Of a stretch of 15,410 nucleotides of DNA, positions 8,357 through 15,375 are shown piece by piece (the stretch's first letter is position 1; each line of letters starts with the position of its first letter). The DNA is from JADFUZ01 sp034430415 (GTDB lineage Bacteria; Chloroflexota; Dehalococcoidia; GIF9; AB-539-J10): contig DAOUEN010000025.1 of assembly GCA_034430415.1 (NCBI GenBank), forward strand, positions 1 through 15,410, given 5' to 3'. Under the pieces are notes generated by a model, which had not been told where the DNA came from, searched no databases, and was given only the letters and a program-made list of their open reading frames with translations. Made by a program: the position numbers and the translations under genes.

Positions 8357-10777
8357 ATGATAAACGTGCGGGCACAGCTGCGTAGGTGCGCGTCGGGACT
8401 GGGAGAATCGAAAGCCGAGCGTAAGAGTGTGCAAGGAAGGCTGGAGCACCTGAACCAGATGCTGCGCGCCATCCGCAACGTCAACCAGCTCATCACCAGG
8501 GAAAGGGACCCCGGCAGGCTGCTCAAAGGCGTCTGCAGCACCCTCACAGAGACTCGGGGCTTCCACAACGCCTGGATCGCCCTCCTCGATGACAACGGGC
8601 GGCTGCTGGACTGGGCCGAATCCGGGCTGGGCAGGGACTTCCTGCCCATGGTGGAATTGCTGAAGAAGGGCGAGCTAACCCGCCACGGAAGGAAGGCACT
8701 GGGCCAGGCCGGCGTGGTGGTAACCGAAGACCCCGTGTCCGCCTGCGCCGACTGCCCCCTGTCGCACAGATACGGCGGCCGCGGAGCGATGACAGCGCGG
8801 CTGCAGCACGGAGGCAACGTGTACGGCCTGATATCGGTATCCGTCCCCGCCGAGTTCGCCACCGACCCCGAGGAGCAGACGCTGCTGCAAGAAGCGGCGG
8901 TGGACATCGCCTCTGCCCTGCACGGCACTGAACTGGAGGAAGAACAGCGAAGGGCAGAGCTAGCACTGCGGGAAAGCGACGACAGATACCGCGCCGTTTT
9001 CGAGAGTACCGGCACCGCGACGATAATCATCGAGGAAGATACCACGATATCTCTGGCAAACCAGGAATTCGAGAGGCTGTCCGGCTATTCCAGAGAGGAG
9101 GTGGAGGGAAAGAAGAGCTGGACGGAGTTCGTTGTCCCAGAAGACCTGGAGAGAATGAAGGAGTATCACAAGTCGCGGCGCGCGGACCCTGCGTCTGCTC
9201 CCAAGGACTATGAGTCCAGGGCAGTGGACAGGCAGGGAGCTATCAAGGACATCCTTTTGACCATAGCCATGATACCGGGCACCAACAGGAGTGTGGTCTC
9301 GCTGCTGGACCTAACCGAGCGCAAGAAGACAGAGGAGGCACTCCGGGAGAGCGAGGAGTTCCGCGGCAGCCTGCTGGACAACTCCCCCGCTGCCGTACTG
9401 GTAGCCAACGAAGACAGCTCGATACGGTACGTGAACCGGGCCCTGGAAGAGCGAACCGGGTTTTCCGCTGCGGAGCTGGTCGGTGTGAAAGCCCCCTACC
9501 CCTTCTGGCCCGAGGAGACCCGGGCCGAGACGGAGAAGTCCCTGAGGAAGGCCATGGCGGAGGGGTCACACAACGTCGAGGTGCAACTCCAGAGGAAGAA
9601 CGGGGAGAGGTTCTGGGCGGAGATAAGCGGCACGCCGGTGGTGCGGGACGGGAAGTACCTGTACTACCTGTCAAACTGGATCGAAGTCAGCGAGCGCAAG
9701 CGGGCGGAGCAAGAGGCCAGGTACCAGAGGGACTACTTCCGATCCCTGTTTAACGGTGCTCCCGAGGCGGTGCTCTCCATCGACATGGAGAGACGGGTCA
9801 TGGACGCCAATCCCGCCTTTGAGAAGCTGTTCGGCTATCCACTCGAGGGCATCAAGGGCAAGGACATTCGTACCTCCTTCCTGCCCCAGGGCAAGCAAGG
9901 GGAGGGAAAGGATATCAACCGCATAGCGAGCCACGGAGAGATAGTGACCACGGAGACGGTGAGAAGGACAGCGGACGGGAGGGAAATCCCCGTCTCCCTC
10001 CTGGGAGCGCCGGTCATAGTCGAAGGCAAGCAAGTCGGCATATTGTTCATCTACAGGGACATCAGCGAGCGCAAGCGGGCGGAGGAGGAGCTGGAGACTT
10101 CACGCCAGGAACTGCGCGAGCTGGCCGCGCACATAGAGTCGGTCAGGGAGGAAGAGAGGACCGGCATCGCCCGGGAGCTGCACGACGAGATCGGACAGGC
10201 AATGACGGCGATCAAGATAGACCTGTCCTGGCTGAGAAAGGAGCTGCCCAAGGACCAAGCACTGCTGCTGGAGAGGACAAAGGGAACGCTGAGAGTGGCC
10301 GACAGCGCCATCAAGACGGTGAGAAAGATTTCCTCAGAGCTACGGCCAGGAATACTCGACGACCTCGGTCTCACCGCAGCCATCCAGTGGCAGGCAGGCG
10401 AATTTGAAGAGCGGACGGGAGTCAAGTGTGAAGTCAGCGTGGAACGCGAGGTCATGGTCCTGGAGCAGGACCGCTCCACGGCAGTCTTCCGCATCTTCCA
10501 GGAGGCGCTGACCAACGTGGCCCGCCACGCCGGGGCGACCAGGGTCGGGGTGAACTTGAGCGAGAGGGACGGCAGGCTGGTGATGGAGATCACAGACAAC
10601 GGCAAGGGAATAACCCCCAGCCAGATTTCCGGTCGCAAGGCTTTCGGCCTGATGGGAATGAGGGAGCGCGCCGCCTTCCTGGGAGGCCAGCTGCAAATCA
10701 GCGGCGGGCCGGGCAGGGGCACGCGGGTGACGGTGAGCATCCCGCTGCGGAGGGAGGGCGACAGCGCCTCAACATGA
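8357..10777 (+). CDS. Multi-sensor NarX-type (HisKA_3) histidine kinase, GAF-3xPAS
   Basis: 806-aa soluble sensor kinase. I chose the ATG at 8357, preceded by AGGGGGA (8347-8353); a TTG at 8315 would add 14 residues without similarity to the paralogues. Order: short coiled N-terminus; GAF (about 30-191) with Cys130 and Cys133 in ACADCPL; PAS1 (about 205-321); PAS2 (331-448); PAS3 (455-570); HisKA_3 with His609 in ELHDEIGQ; HATPase_c (about 708-801) with QEALTNVARHAGA, DNGKGI and GLMGMRER. It lacks the second GAF-like module of the kinase at 4731. PAS1 pairs with the PAS of the next gene, PAS2 with PAS2 of the previous kinase, and PAS3 with modules of the genes at 3 and 3164, so the gene is a mosaic of local parts. 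The next kinase follows after 140 nt without an operator array, so the two could share a transcript. Confidence 0.93.
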   Translation: MINVRAQLRRCASGLGESKAERKSVQGRLEHLNQMLRAIRNVNQLITRERDPGRLLKGVCSTLTETRGFHNAWIALLDDNGRLLDWAESGLGRDFLPMVELLKKGELTRHGRKALGQAGVVVTEDPVSACADCPLSHRYGGRGAMTARLQHGGNVYGLISVSVPAEFATDPEEQTLLQEAAVDIASALHGTELEEEQRRAELALRESDDRYRAVFESTGTATIIIEEDTTISLANQEFERLSGYSREEVEGKKSWTEFVVPEDLERMKEYHKSRRADPASAPKDYESRAVDRQGAIKDILLTIAMIPGTNRSVVSLLDLTERKKTEEALRESEEFRGSLLDNSPAAVLVANEDSSIRYVNRALEERTGFSAAELVGVKAPYPFWPEETRAETEKSLRKAMAEGSHNVEVQLQRKNGERFWAEISGTPVVRDGKYLYYLSNWIEVSERKRAEQEARYQRDYFRSLFNGAPEAVLSIDMERRVMDANPAFEKLFGYPLEGIKGKDIRTSFLPQGKQGEGKDINRIASHGEIVTTETVRRTADGREIPVSLLGAPVIVEGKQVGILFIYRDISERKRAEEELETSRQELRELAAHIESVREEERTGIARELHDEIGQAMTAIKIDLSWLRKELPKDQALLLERTKGTLRVADSAIKTVRKISSELRPGILDDLGLTAAIQWQAGEFEERTGVKCEVSVEREVMVLEQDRSTAVFRIFQEALTNVARHAGATRVGVNLSERDGRLVMEITDNGKGITPSQISGRKAFGLMGMRERAAFLGGQLQISGGPGRGTRVTVSIPLRREGDSAST

Positions 10778-10792
10778 CAGCGCAACTCCTAT

Positions 10793-10821
10793 GTCATTGC
10801 GAGCCGAAGGCGCGCCAATCT
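10793..10821 (+). repeat. 29-bp dispersed intergenic repeat (TCATTGCGAG type), copy 2
   Basis: Inverted relative to the copy at 2877-2905, with 28 of 29 positions identical. Located 16 nt after the stop of the preceding kinase. Confidence 0.7.
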
Positions 10822-10822
10822 G

Positions 10823-10843
10823 CGTAATGCGTGATGGGTGATG
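10823..10843 (+). repeat. 7-bp tandem repeat, three units (CGTAATG type)
   Basis: Units CGTAATG, CGTGATG and GGTGATG, the reverse complement of the CATCACG-type array at 2963-2990. It directly follows the 29-bp repeat, so the two elements occur as a pair, in inverted orientation, at both sites. Confidence 0.65.
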
Positions 10844-10917
10844 AAATGACAAGAAGAAGGACTCCACCGAACATCGGCACCGGGTTCAGGGAATCTGTGC
10901 CCGAGAGAGGATAGGCG

Positions 10918-12048
10918 ATGAATGAGCTGGCAGCGCTACGGCAACGGGTGGCTGAGCTGGAGGCAGCGGAAGCCGAGCGTAAGCGGGCGGAGCAGGCGCT
11001 GCGGGAGAGCGAGGACAGATACCGGGCTGTTTTCGACAGTACCGGCGCCGCGACCATAATCGTCGAGGAAGATACCACCATATCTGCAGCGAACCAGGAA
11101 TTCGAGAGACTCTCGGGCTATTCCAGGGAGGAGGTGGAGGGGAAGAAGAGCTGGACGGAGTTCATTGTCCCGGAAGACCTGGCGAGAATGAAGGGGTATT
11201 ATGAGTCGCAGCGGACGGATCCTGCCTCTGCTCCCAGGAGCTATGAGTTCAGGGCGGTTGACAGGCAGGGAGCCATCAAAGACATCTTCCTGACCATAGC
11301 CGCAATTCCGGCCACCAATAGGAGCGTGGCCTCGCTGCTGGACATCAGCGCCCGCAAGCAGGCAGAGGAGGCGCTCAAGAACTCACACGAGGAGCTGCGC
11401 AGGCTTGCCGCACAGCTCCAGCTAGTCAGAGAGGAGGAACGGGCAACCGTTGCCTGGGAACTGCATGACGAGGTGGAGCAGGCACTGGCGGCCCTCCAGA
11501 TAGACCTGTACTGGCTGGAGCGACGGCTGCCAAAGGATGACGCCGAGCTGCTGGACAAGGCAAGATCGATGTCACGCCTCATCCAGAGCAACACCGAGAG
11601 GCTGAGGAGGCTGTACATGGAACTGAGACCGGGGATGCTGGACGACCTCGGCCTGGGCCCGACAATAGAATGGCAGGCCGGGGAATTCCAGAAGCGCACA
11701 GGAATCAAGGCTGTGCTGAGCCTGGATGGAGACGCCGGTCTCCGGGGTGACGGCTGCTCTCTGGCAGTATACCGGGTGTTTCAGGAGGCGCTGGACAACG
11801 TGGCCCGTCATGCCGACGCCACGGAGGTCAACATAGGCCTCAGGGAGACGGACAATGGGCTAGTGCTCGAGATTGCGGACAACGGCAGAGGCATAACGAA
11901 GAAGCAGGTCTCCTCACCCGGGTCCTCGGGGCTTGTCGGAATGCGGGAGCGCGTCCATCCCTGGGGAGGCAAGGTCAAGATCAGCGGCGTTCGAGGCAAA
12001 GGCACCACGGTAAGAGTGAGCGTTCCCGCCGGGAAAGAGGAGCTGTAG
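10918..12048 (+). CDS. Short PAS-HisKA_3 histidine kinase
   Basis: 376-aa NarX/DesK-class kinase starting at an ATG with AGAGAGG (10904-10910) 7 nt upstream. Order: coiled coil beginning MNELAALRQRVAELEAAEAE, one PAS (about 32-144), HisKA_3 (about 165-234) with His183, and HATPase_c (about 282-372) with QEALDNVARHADA, DNGRGI and GLVGMRER. The phospho-acceptor motif reads HDEVEQ where the two sister kinases have HDEVGQ and HDEIGQ; the Asp and Gln needed for the phosphatase reaction are kept. The PAS is close in DNA to PAS1 of the preceding kinase, and the catalytic core to that of the kinase at 4731, so the gene looks like a fusion of parts of both. Its stop codon TAG forms part of the first unit of operator array D. 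A natural upstream kinase partner for the receiver protein at 12239. Confidence 0.92.
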   Translation: MNELAALRQRVAELEAAEAERKRAEQALRESEDRYRAVFDSTGAATIIVEEDTTISAANQEFERLSGYSREEVEGKKSWTEFIVPEDLARMKGYYESQRTDPASAPRSYEFRAVDRQGAIKDIFLTIAAIPATNRSVASLLDISARKQAEEALKNSHEELRRLAAQLQLVREEERATVAWELHDEVEQALAALQIDLYWLERRLPKDDAELLDKARSMSRLIQSNTERLRRLYMELRPGMLDDLGLGPTIEWQAGEFQKRTGIKAVLSLDGDAGLRGDGCSLAVYRVFQEALDNVARHADATEVNIGLRETDNGLVLEIADNGRGITKKQVSSPGSSGLVGMRERVHPWGGKVKISGVRGKGTTVRVSVPAGKEEL

Positions 12049-12153
12049 GACAAATGCGGACAGGGTTTCGAGCAGAAGACCTACAAGCAGGTGGCACAAA
12101 TGCCTACACTCTGTAGGGCCATATGCCTACGGCCGAATCAGCCAAACACCGAT
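12045..12153 (+). promoter_or_regulatory. Operator array D: five 23-bp-spaced motif units
   Basis: Longest array in the window. Units start at 12045 (GTAGGACAAATGCGGAC), 12068 (ends ACCTAC), 12091 (GTGGCACAAATGCCTAC), 12114 (TAGGGCCATATGCCTAC) and 12137 (ATCAGCCAAACACCGAT). All are exactly 23 bp apart, with CCTAC boxes ending at 12084, 12107 and 12130. The last unit resembles unit 3 of array C. It fills most of the 190-nt gap before the receiver gene. Confidence 0.72.
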
Positions 12154-12181
12154 AGCCTTTTCCCCTCCCATGTGTCACACT

Positions 12182-12187
12182 TACGAT
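12182..12187 (+). promoter_or_regulatory. Candidate -10 box TACGAT for the receiver gene
   Basis: TACGAT lies 28 bp after the last unit of array D, about 5 bp farther than in array C, so the assignment is weaker than for arrays A and C. The corresponding -35 position (12159-12164, TTTCCC) is poor. A start near 12194 gives a 45-nt leader. Confidence 0.35.
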
Positions 12188-12238
12188 AGTGCGGCACCCT
12201 GCCGAGACGGGGTAGCAGCGCAAAGGGGACAAACGCCA

Positions 12239-12643
12239 ATGCAAGTGTTCATAGCCGACGACTCAGCTGCAATACGTGAGCGGCTGTCAATCATAGTCCA
12301 AGAGACCCCGGGAGTTGAGCTGGTAGGCGAGGCCGGCGACACCACCGAGGCCACAAGGTCTATTCTCCAGCTCAGGCCTGACATCGTGATACTCGACGTC
12401 CGGATACCCCCGGGAAGCGGTGTCGACGTCCTGCAAACCATCAAGAGGCTCGATCCTCCCCCCAAGGTGATAGTCCTCACCAACTATCCCTATCCCCAGT
12501 ACCGCAAGAGATGCATCGACGCGGGAGCGGACTACTTCCTCGACAAGTCCGTCGAGTTCGACAAGCTTATGCCGCTGCTGAAGCGAATCTCCGGAAACTC
12601 CCACCGACTTCCGCAGGCCGAGGCGGTGAGCATAGGCGGCTAG
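12239..12643 (+). CDS. Receiver-only (single-domain) response regulator
   Basis: 134-aa CheY-like protein with no output domain. The start is the ATG with AGGGGA (12224-12229) 9 nt upstream; an upstream in-frame ATG at 12170 would place the candidate -10 box inside the gene. Phosphorylation site: Asp7 and Asp8, phospho-acceptor Asp53 in VILDVRIPPGSG, Thr81, Lys103. Residues 1-120 form the complete receiver and only a short polar tail follows, so there is no helix-turn-helix. The N-terminal half (ADDSAAIRERL) resembles NarL/FixJ receivers, the usual partners of HisKA_3 kinases such as the three upstream. Possible roles are a phosphate shuttle or sink, or a regulator acting through protein contact. 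It has its own large operator array, so it may be strongly regulated. An ancestral truncation of a NarL-type regulator is also possible; no helix-turn-helix remnant was recognised downstream. Confidence 0.9.
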   Translation: MQVFIADDSAAIRERLSIIVQETPGVELVGEAGDTTEATRSILQLRPDIVILDVRIPPGSGVDVLQTIKRLDPPPKVIVLTNYPYPQYRKRCIDAGADYFLDKSVEFDKLMPLLKRISGNSHRLPQAEAVSIGG

Positions 12644-12795
12644 CCCCGGCCTCCATCAGCGGCGGATCAAGCACCCCATCCAGGCAGAGCACCAAGTTCA
12701 GTACATAGGTGGCGCCCCGCAGCCGTTTCATGCTACCCTACCCGCGTTCCCCAGGTTCGCAGCTCTATTTGTGTTCGACAGCAAGGAGGTCCGAA

Positions 12796-13206
12796 ATGAA
12801 GGCAACCGAAGGACAGGTAGGACGCGTCTTCGTGATGCGGCTCGAGGAGGGCGATGTGATTCCCAGGTGCATCGAGCGCTTCGCCGAGGAGAAAGGGATA
12901 TCCGTGGGCCACACCATCATGCTGGGAAGCGTAGGAGCAGGAGAGGTGGTCGCCGGCTCCGTGCGCATCCCCGTGGAAGTGGAACACGAGGCCCTGGGGC
13001 TCGGCGTGATCGCCCCCGGCGACGACGGCAAGCCGATGCTGCACATGCACGGCGCCCTGGGACTCTCGGGCCACACGCTGACCGGATGCACGCGGCCCGG
13101 CGTGACCGTTTCGGCCATGGCGGAGGTCGTCATCTACGAGATACTGGGCACGAAGGTGGCCCGTCTCACGGATAAGGAAAGCGGGCTGGCCAGCCTCAGG
13201 GTTTAG
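12796..13206 (+). CDS. PPC domain (DUF296) protein
   Basis: 136-aa single-domain protein of the PPC/DUF296 (plant and prokaryote conserved) family, which forms trimers; in plants the domain is joined to AT-hooks, while stand-alone bacterial forms have no settled function. The start is set by a near-perfect AAGGAGGT (12783-12790) 5 nt before the ATG; the frame is open upstream to 12709 without similarity. Family features: FVMRLEEGDVIPRCIERFAE at 12-31, the glycine-rich GSVGAGEVVAG, the histidine motif HMHGALG (about residues 80-86) that can bind metal in relatives, and the closing strand AEVVIYEI. Length is normal for the family. The 152-nt gap from the receiver gene contains no operator array and no convincing promoter. 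It converges with the membrane-protein gene on the other strand. Confidence 0.88.
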   Translation: MKATEGQVGRVFVMRLEEGDVIPRCIERFAEEKGISVGHTIMLGSVGAGEVVAGSVRIPVEVEHEALGLGVIAPGDDGKPMLHMHGALGLSGHTLTGCTRPGVTVSAMAEVVIYEILGTKVARLTDKESGLASLRV

Positions 13207-13222
13207 GCCGGGGCCAGGCGCA

Positions 13223-13237
13223 GCCGGGTTACCCGGC
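13223..13237. terminator. GC hairpin between convergent genes (weak terminator candidate)
   Basis: GCCGGG-TTA-CCCGGC is a perfect 6-bp stem with a 3-nt loop located between two convergent genes; the loop TTA is the stop codon (TAA) of the minus-strand gene. No T-tract follows on either strand, so intrinsic termination is doubtful. Confidence 0.3.
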
Positions 13238-13579
13238 CTGCTTCTGCTCGAACTCGTCCTTGCCCAGGATAACGAAGATGATGGCCAGTACCCCCAGGAT
13301 GAACGGAGGCGGGATCAGCAGCGCGCAGATGGCGCCGGCGAGGGCCAGGCCCCAGAGCCGCCTCTTCACGGCGTAGATGCCCCCGACGACGGCCACTACC
13401 CCCAACACGATCATGGGGACCCCGATCACGGCCAGTAGCCTGGGAACGAAGAAGGGGACGCCCACATACCAGGCGGCGCTCCCGCCGACCAAGGCAATCA
13501 CCGAGCCGATGATCAGGCCCCACGCTCCGCAGACGATGCTGAGGATCCCCGCAGTCGTCGGCTTCCAGGTCTGCTTCAT
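13229..13579 (-). CDS. Small integral membrane protein, function unknown
   Basis: 116-aa protein with about three to four hydrophobic helices: a first segment ILSIVCGAWGLIIGSVIALVG, a second around VPRLLAVIGVPMIVLGVVAVVGGIYAV, and a C-terminal pair LWGLALAGAICALL and PPPFILGVLAIIFVIL. It ends in a charged tail GKDEFEQKQAG. There is no catalytic motif. The start is the ATG at 13579 with GGGAGGTGAT (13594-13585), an almost complete anti-Shine-Dalgarno match. It lies downstream of the symporter gene on the same strand but has its own consensus promoter, so it is probably expressed independently and strongly. I do not recognise a named family; small glycine-rich membrane proteins of this build are common in Chloroflexota. 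Confidence 0.85.
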   Translation of the reverse strand: MKQTWKPTTAGILSIVCGAWGLIIGSVIALVGGSAAWYVGVPFFVPRLLAVIGVPMIVLGVVAVVGGIYAVKRRLWGLALAGAICALLIPPPFILGVLAIIFVILGKDEFEQKQAG

Positions 13580-13611
13580 TTCACATCACCTCCCTCGCCA
13601 GTGAGGGGCAC

Positions 13612-13640
13612 ACTATACCTTCGCGGCTGCTCCCTGTCAA
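13612..13640 (-). promoter_or_regulatory. Strong sigma70 promoter of the 116-aa membrane protein
   Basis: On the minus strand, a perfect TTGACA (13640-13635), a 17-bp spacer and TATAGT (13617-13612). This is the best consensus promoter in the window. Transcription would start near 13605, about 25 nt before the start codon. Confidence 0.8.
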
Positions 13641-13687
13641 CAGGCTGTCGGCAGGACGCCCTCTCTCCGAACACAGGAAGGGGAATT

Positions 13688-15190
13688 CTAGATGAAGTTG
13701 CCTTCCTTCAGCTTGGCGGCCAGATAGCCCATGAACTCCTCCGCCTTGGCCGCAGGGGGTTTGGTGGCCAGGCTGACGCCCACAAACAGCAGAACGCAGA
13801 CAATGATGCCCCAGCAACCAGGCCACCACCCCAGAGGCTTCCACCCGGTTACCTGAAGCGTCAGCACCACCACGGCCCCCACAATGCAGCTCACGATGGC
13901 GCCGGCCGCCGTGGCCCTCTTCCAGAAGAAGGCACCGAATATCGTCGGCACCGCCATCAGCAGGCCCGCCGAAGCGGCCGAGGAGAGAGGGGCGATCATG
14001 AAGGCCAGCCCGCTCTGCCCCGCAGCCCACCAGGCAAACACGAAGGCCACCACCGCCATTATGGGAATGACCAGCTTGCCGATATACAGCTCCGCCAGCT
14101 CCGTCACCCGGGGGTTGATGAGGCCCTTGTGAATGTCGCGCACCCAGACCGAGGAAAGCGTCAGCAGGATGGAATCGATGGTGGAGATGGCCGCCGCCAT
14201 GATACCGACCATCACCACTATGGCCAGCGCGGTGGGGATGATGGGCAGGGCCAGCAGGGTGGGCGTCGCCAGGTCGCCGTTCTCCAGGCCCGGCACCAGC
14301 AGGATGGCACCGAAGCCCCACAGCACCGATATCAACGTGTATATGAAGCCGAAGACGAGAAAGCCCCCGAGCATCTGCTTCATAGCCGCCACCGAGCCGG
14401 GTATGAACATCCTCTGGCTCACCTGGGGGTTGGATATCACGAAGAAGAACCACGGCAGCGCCAGGCCGATGAACATGTTGAGGCTCCAGGCCCCCTTGGC
14501 CGTGGGCACCGTAAGCAGCCCCGGCGCAGCCGCCTCAATCTTGCCTATGAAGGCCCCCGGGCCACCCAACGCCGCGACTACCACGCCCAGGACGGCGGCC
14601 GAGGTCACAATCATAATCAGCGCCTGGAAGGCGTCCGTCCAGGCAACCGACCGCAGGCCGGCGATGTTGGACCAGGCGATGGCGCAGACGGTGGCGACAA
14701 TGATTCCAGCTATCACCGGCACGGCCCCCTGGCTCATTCCACCCACCAGGTAGCCCACTCCCATAAGCTGCACCGCTCCGTAGGGCACCAGAAAGACAAG
14801 GGCCAGGATGGCCACCGTGGCCCCTACTCCCTTGCTCTGGTAGCGGTCGCTCAACAGCTCCATCGGCGAGATATAGCCGTACTTCCTTCCCACCAGCCAG
14901 AAGCGGGGGAGGAAGAAGACCGCCATGAACATTCCGGTGAGGTAGGTCAGCTCAAAACCCAGGGCGCCGACCCCGCTGAAATAGGTCAGGCCAGCCAGGC
15001 CGATCATCATGAAGGCGCTATAGGTGGTGGCGCTGTAGCTCAGGGCCGAGACGAAACCGCCGACGCTGCGGCTCGCCAAGAAGAACTCGCTTATTCCCGC
15101 ACCCGTCTGCCGGCGCGCCATCAGCGCGATGCCCAGGCCGGCGACGATGTAGATGGCGATGGCCAGCCAGGTCCAGAAGGCCAGGCTCAC
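13688..15190 (-). CDS. Sodium:solute symporter (SSS/SLC5 family)
   Basis: 500-aa inner-membrane secondary transporter, about 13 helices by family, coupling Na+ entry to uptake of a small solute. The GTG start at 15190 has GGGAGGTGA (15203-15195) 4 nt upstream; the open frame to 15355 is a continuation over the upstream gene and is rejected. Seen: the N-terminal ASRSVGGFVSALSYSATTYSAF region (39-60), GYISPMELLSDRYQSK (105-120), the family signature NIAGLRSVAWTDAFQ (175-189), and ISTIDSILLTLSS (335-347), the region expected to supply Na+-site Ser/Thr residues. The sequence looks closest to the pantothenate/proline/monocarboxylate branch, but the substrate cannot be assigned. Its start overlaps the stop of the upstream small membrane gene by 4 nt (GTGA), which implies coupled translation. 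Confidence 0.93.
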   Translation of the reverse strand: MSLAFWTWLAIAIYIVAGLGIALMARRQTGAGISEFFLASRSVGGFVSALSYSATTYSAFMMIGLAGLTYFSGVGALGFELTYLTGMFMAVFFLPRFWLVGRKYGYISPMELLSDRYQSKGVGATVAILALVFLVPYGAVQLMGVGYLVGGMSQGAVPVIAGIIVATVCAIAWSNIAGLRSVAWTDAFQALIMIVTSAAVLGVVVAALGGPGAFIGKIEAAAPGLLTVPTAKGAWSLNMFIGLALPWFFFVISNPQVSQRMFIPGSVAAMKQMLGGFLVFGFIYTLISVLWGFGAILLVPGLENGDLATPTLLALPIIPTALAIVVMVGIMAAAISTIDSILLTLSSVWVRDIHKGLINPRVTELAELYIGKLVIPIMAVVAFVFAWWAAGQSGLAFMIAPLSSAASAGLLMAVPTIFGAFFWKRATAAGAIVSCIVGAVVVLTLQVTGWKPLGWWPGCWGIIVCVLLFVGVSLATKPPAAKAEEFMGYLAAKLKEGNFI

Positions 15191-15375
15191 CGCGTCACCT
15201 CCCTCCACCTGAGCAAGACCACGAAGGCGCTGGCGACAGCCACCGCGGCCCACAGCGTCCAGAAAAGAAATGCTCCCCTCATCTGCTCCACGCGGGTCAG
15301 CACAAACCAGGGAAGCACGACATCGAGCACCAGCAGCAGGCCAAGCCAGGCCCACAGCCGGCCGAACCTGCTCAC
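15187..15375 (-). CDS. Small DUF3311-like membrane protein, symporter partner
   Basis: 62-aa protein with two hydrophobic helices (about residues 8-27 and 34-54) joined by a short loop LTRVEQMRG. Starts at GTG 15375, with GGAGG (15386-15382) 6 nt upstream. The arrangement, a tiny two-helix protein directly before an SSS symporter, matches DUF3311-type genes and related small symporter partners. The stop overlaps the symporter start (GTGA). It probably supports assembly or function of the transporter, but no direct role is known. The family assignment rests on length, helix pattern, an 'RVE' between the helices and position. Confidence 0.75.
   Translation of the reverse strand: MSRFGRLWAWLGLLLVLDVVLPWFVLTRVEQMRGAFLFWTLWAAVAVASAFVVLLRWREVTR

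Noticed and set aside
12045..12153. CRISPR-like repeat array
   Set aside because: The linkers are only 6 bp and the units are degenerate, with no spacer-sized unique sequence and no cas genes.
13581..14453. Long open frame on the minus strand overlapping the symporter
   Set aside because: It is Gly/His/Arg-rich, typical of a shadow frame in high-G+C DNA, and lies in another frame of the well-supported symporter gene.
14133..14753. 206-codon open frame on the plus strand opposite the symporter
   Set aside because: Composition is that of the complement of membrane-helix codons; no homology features and no ribosome site were seen.
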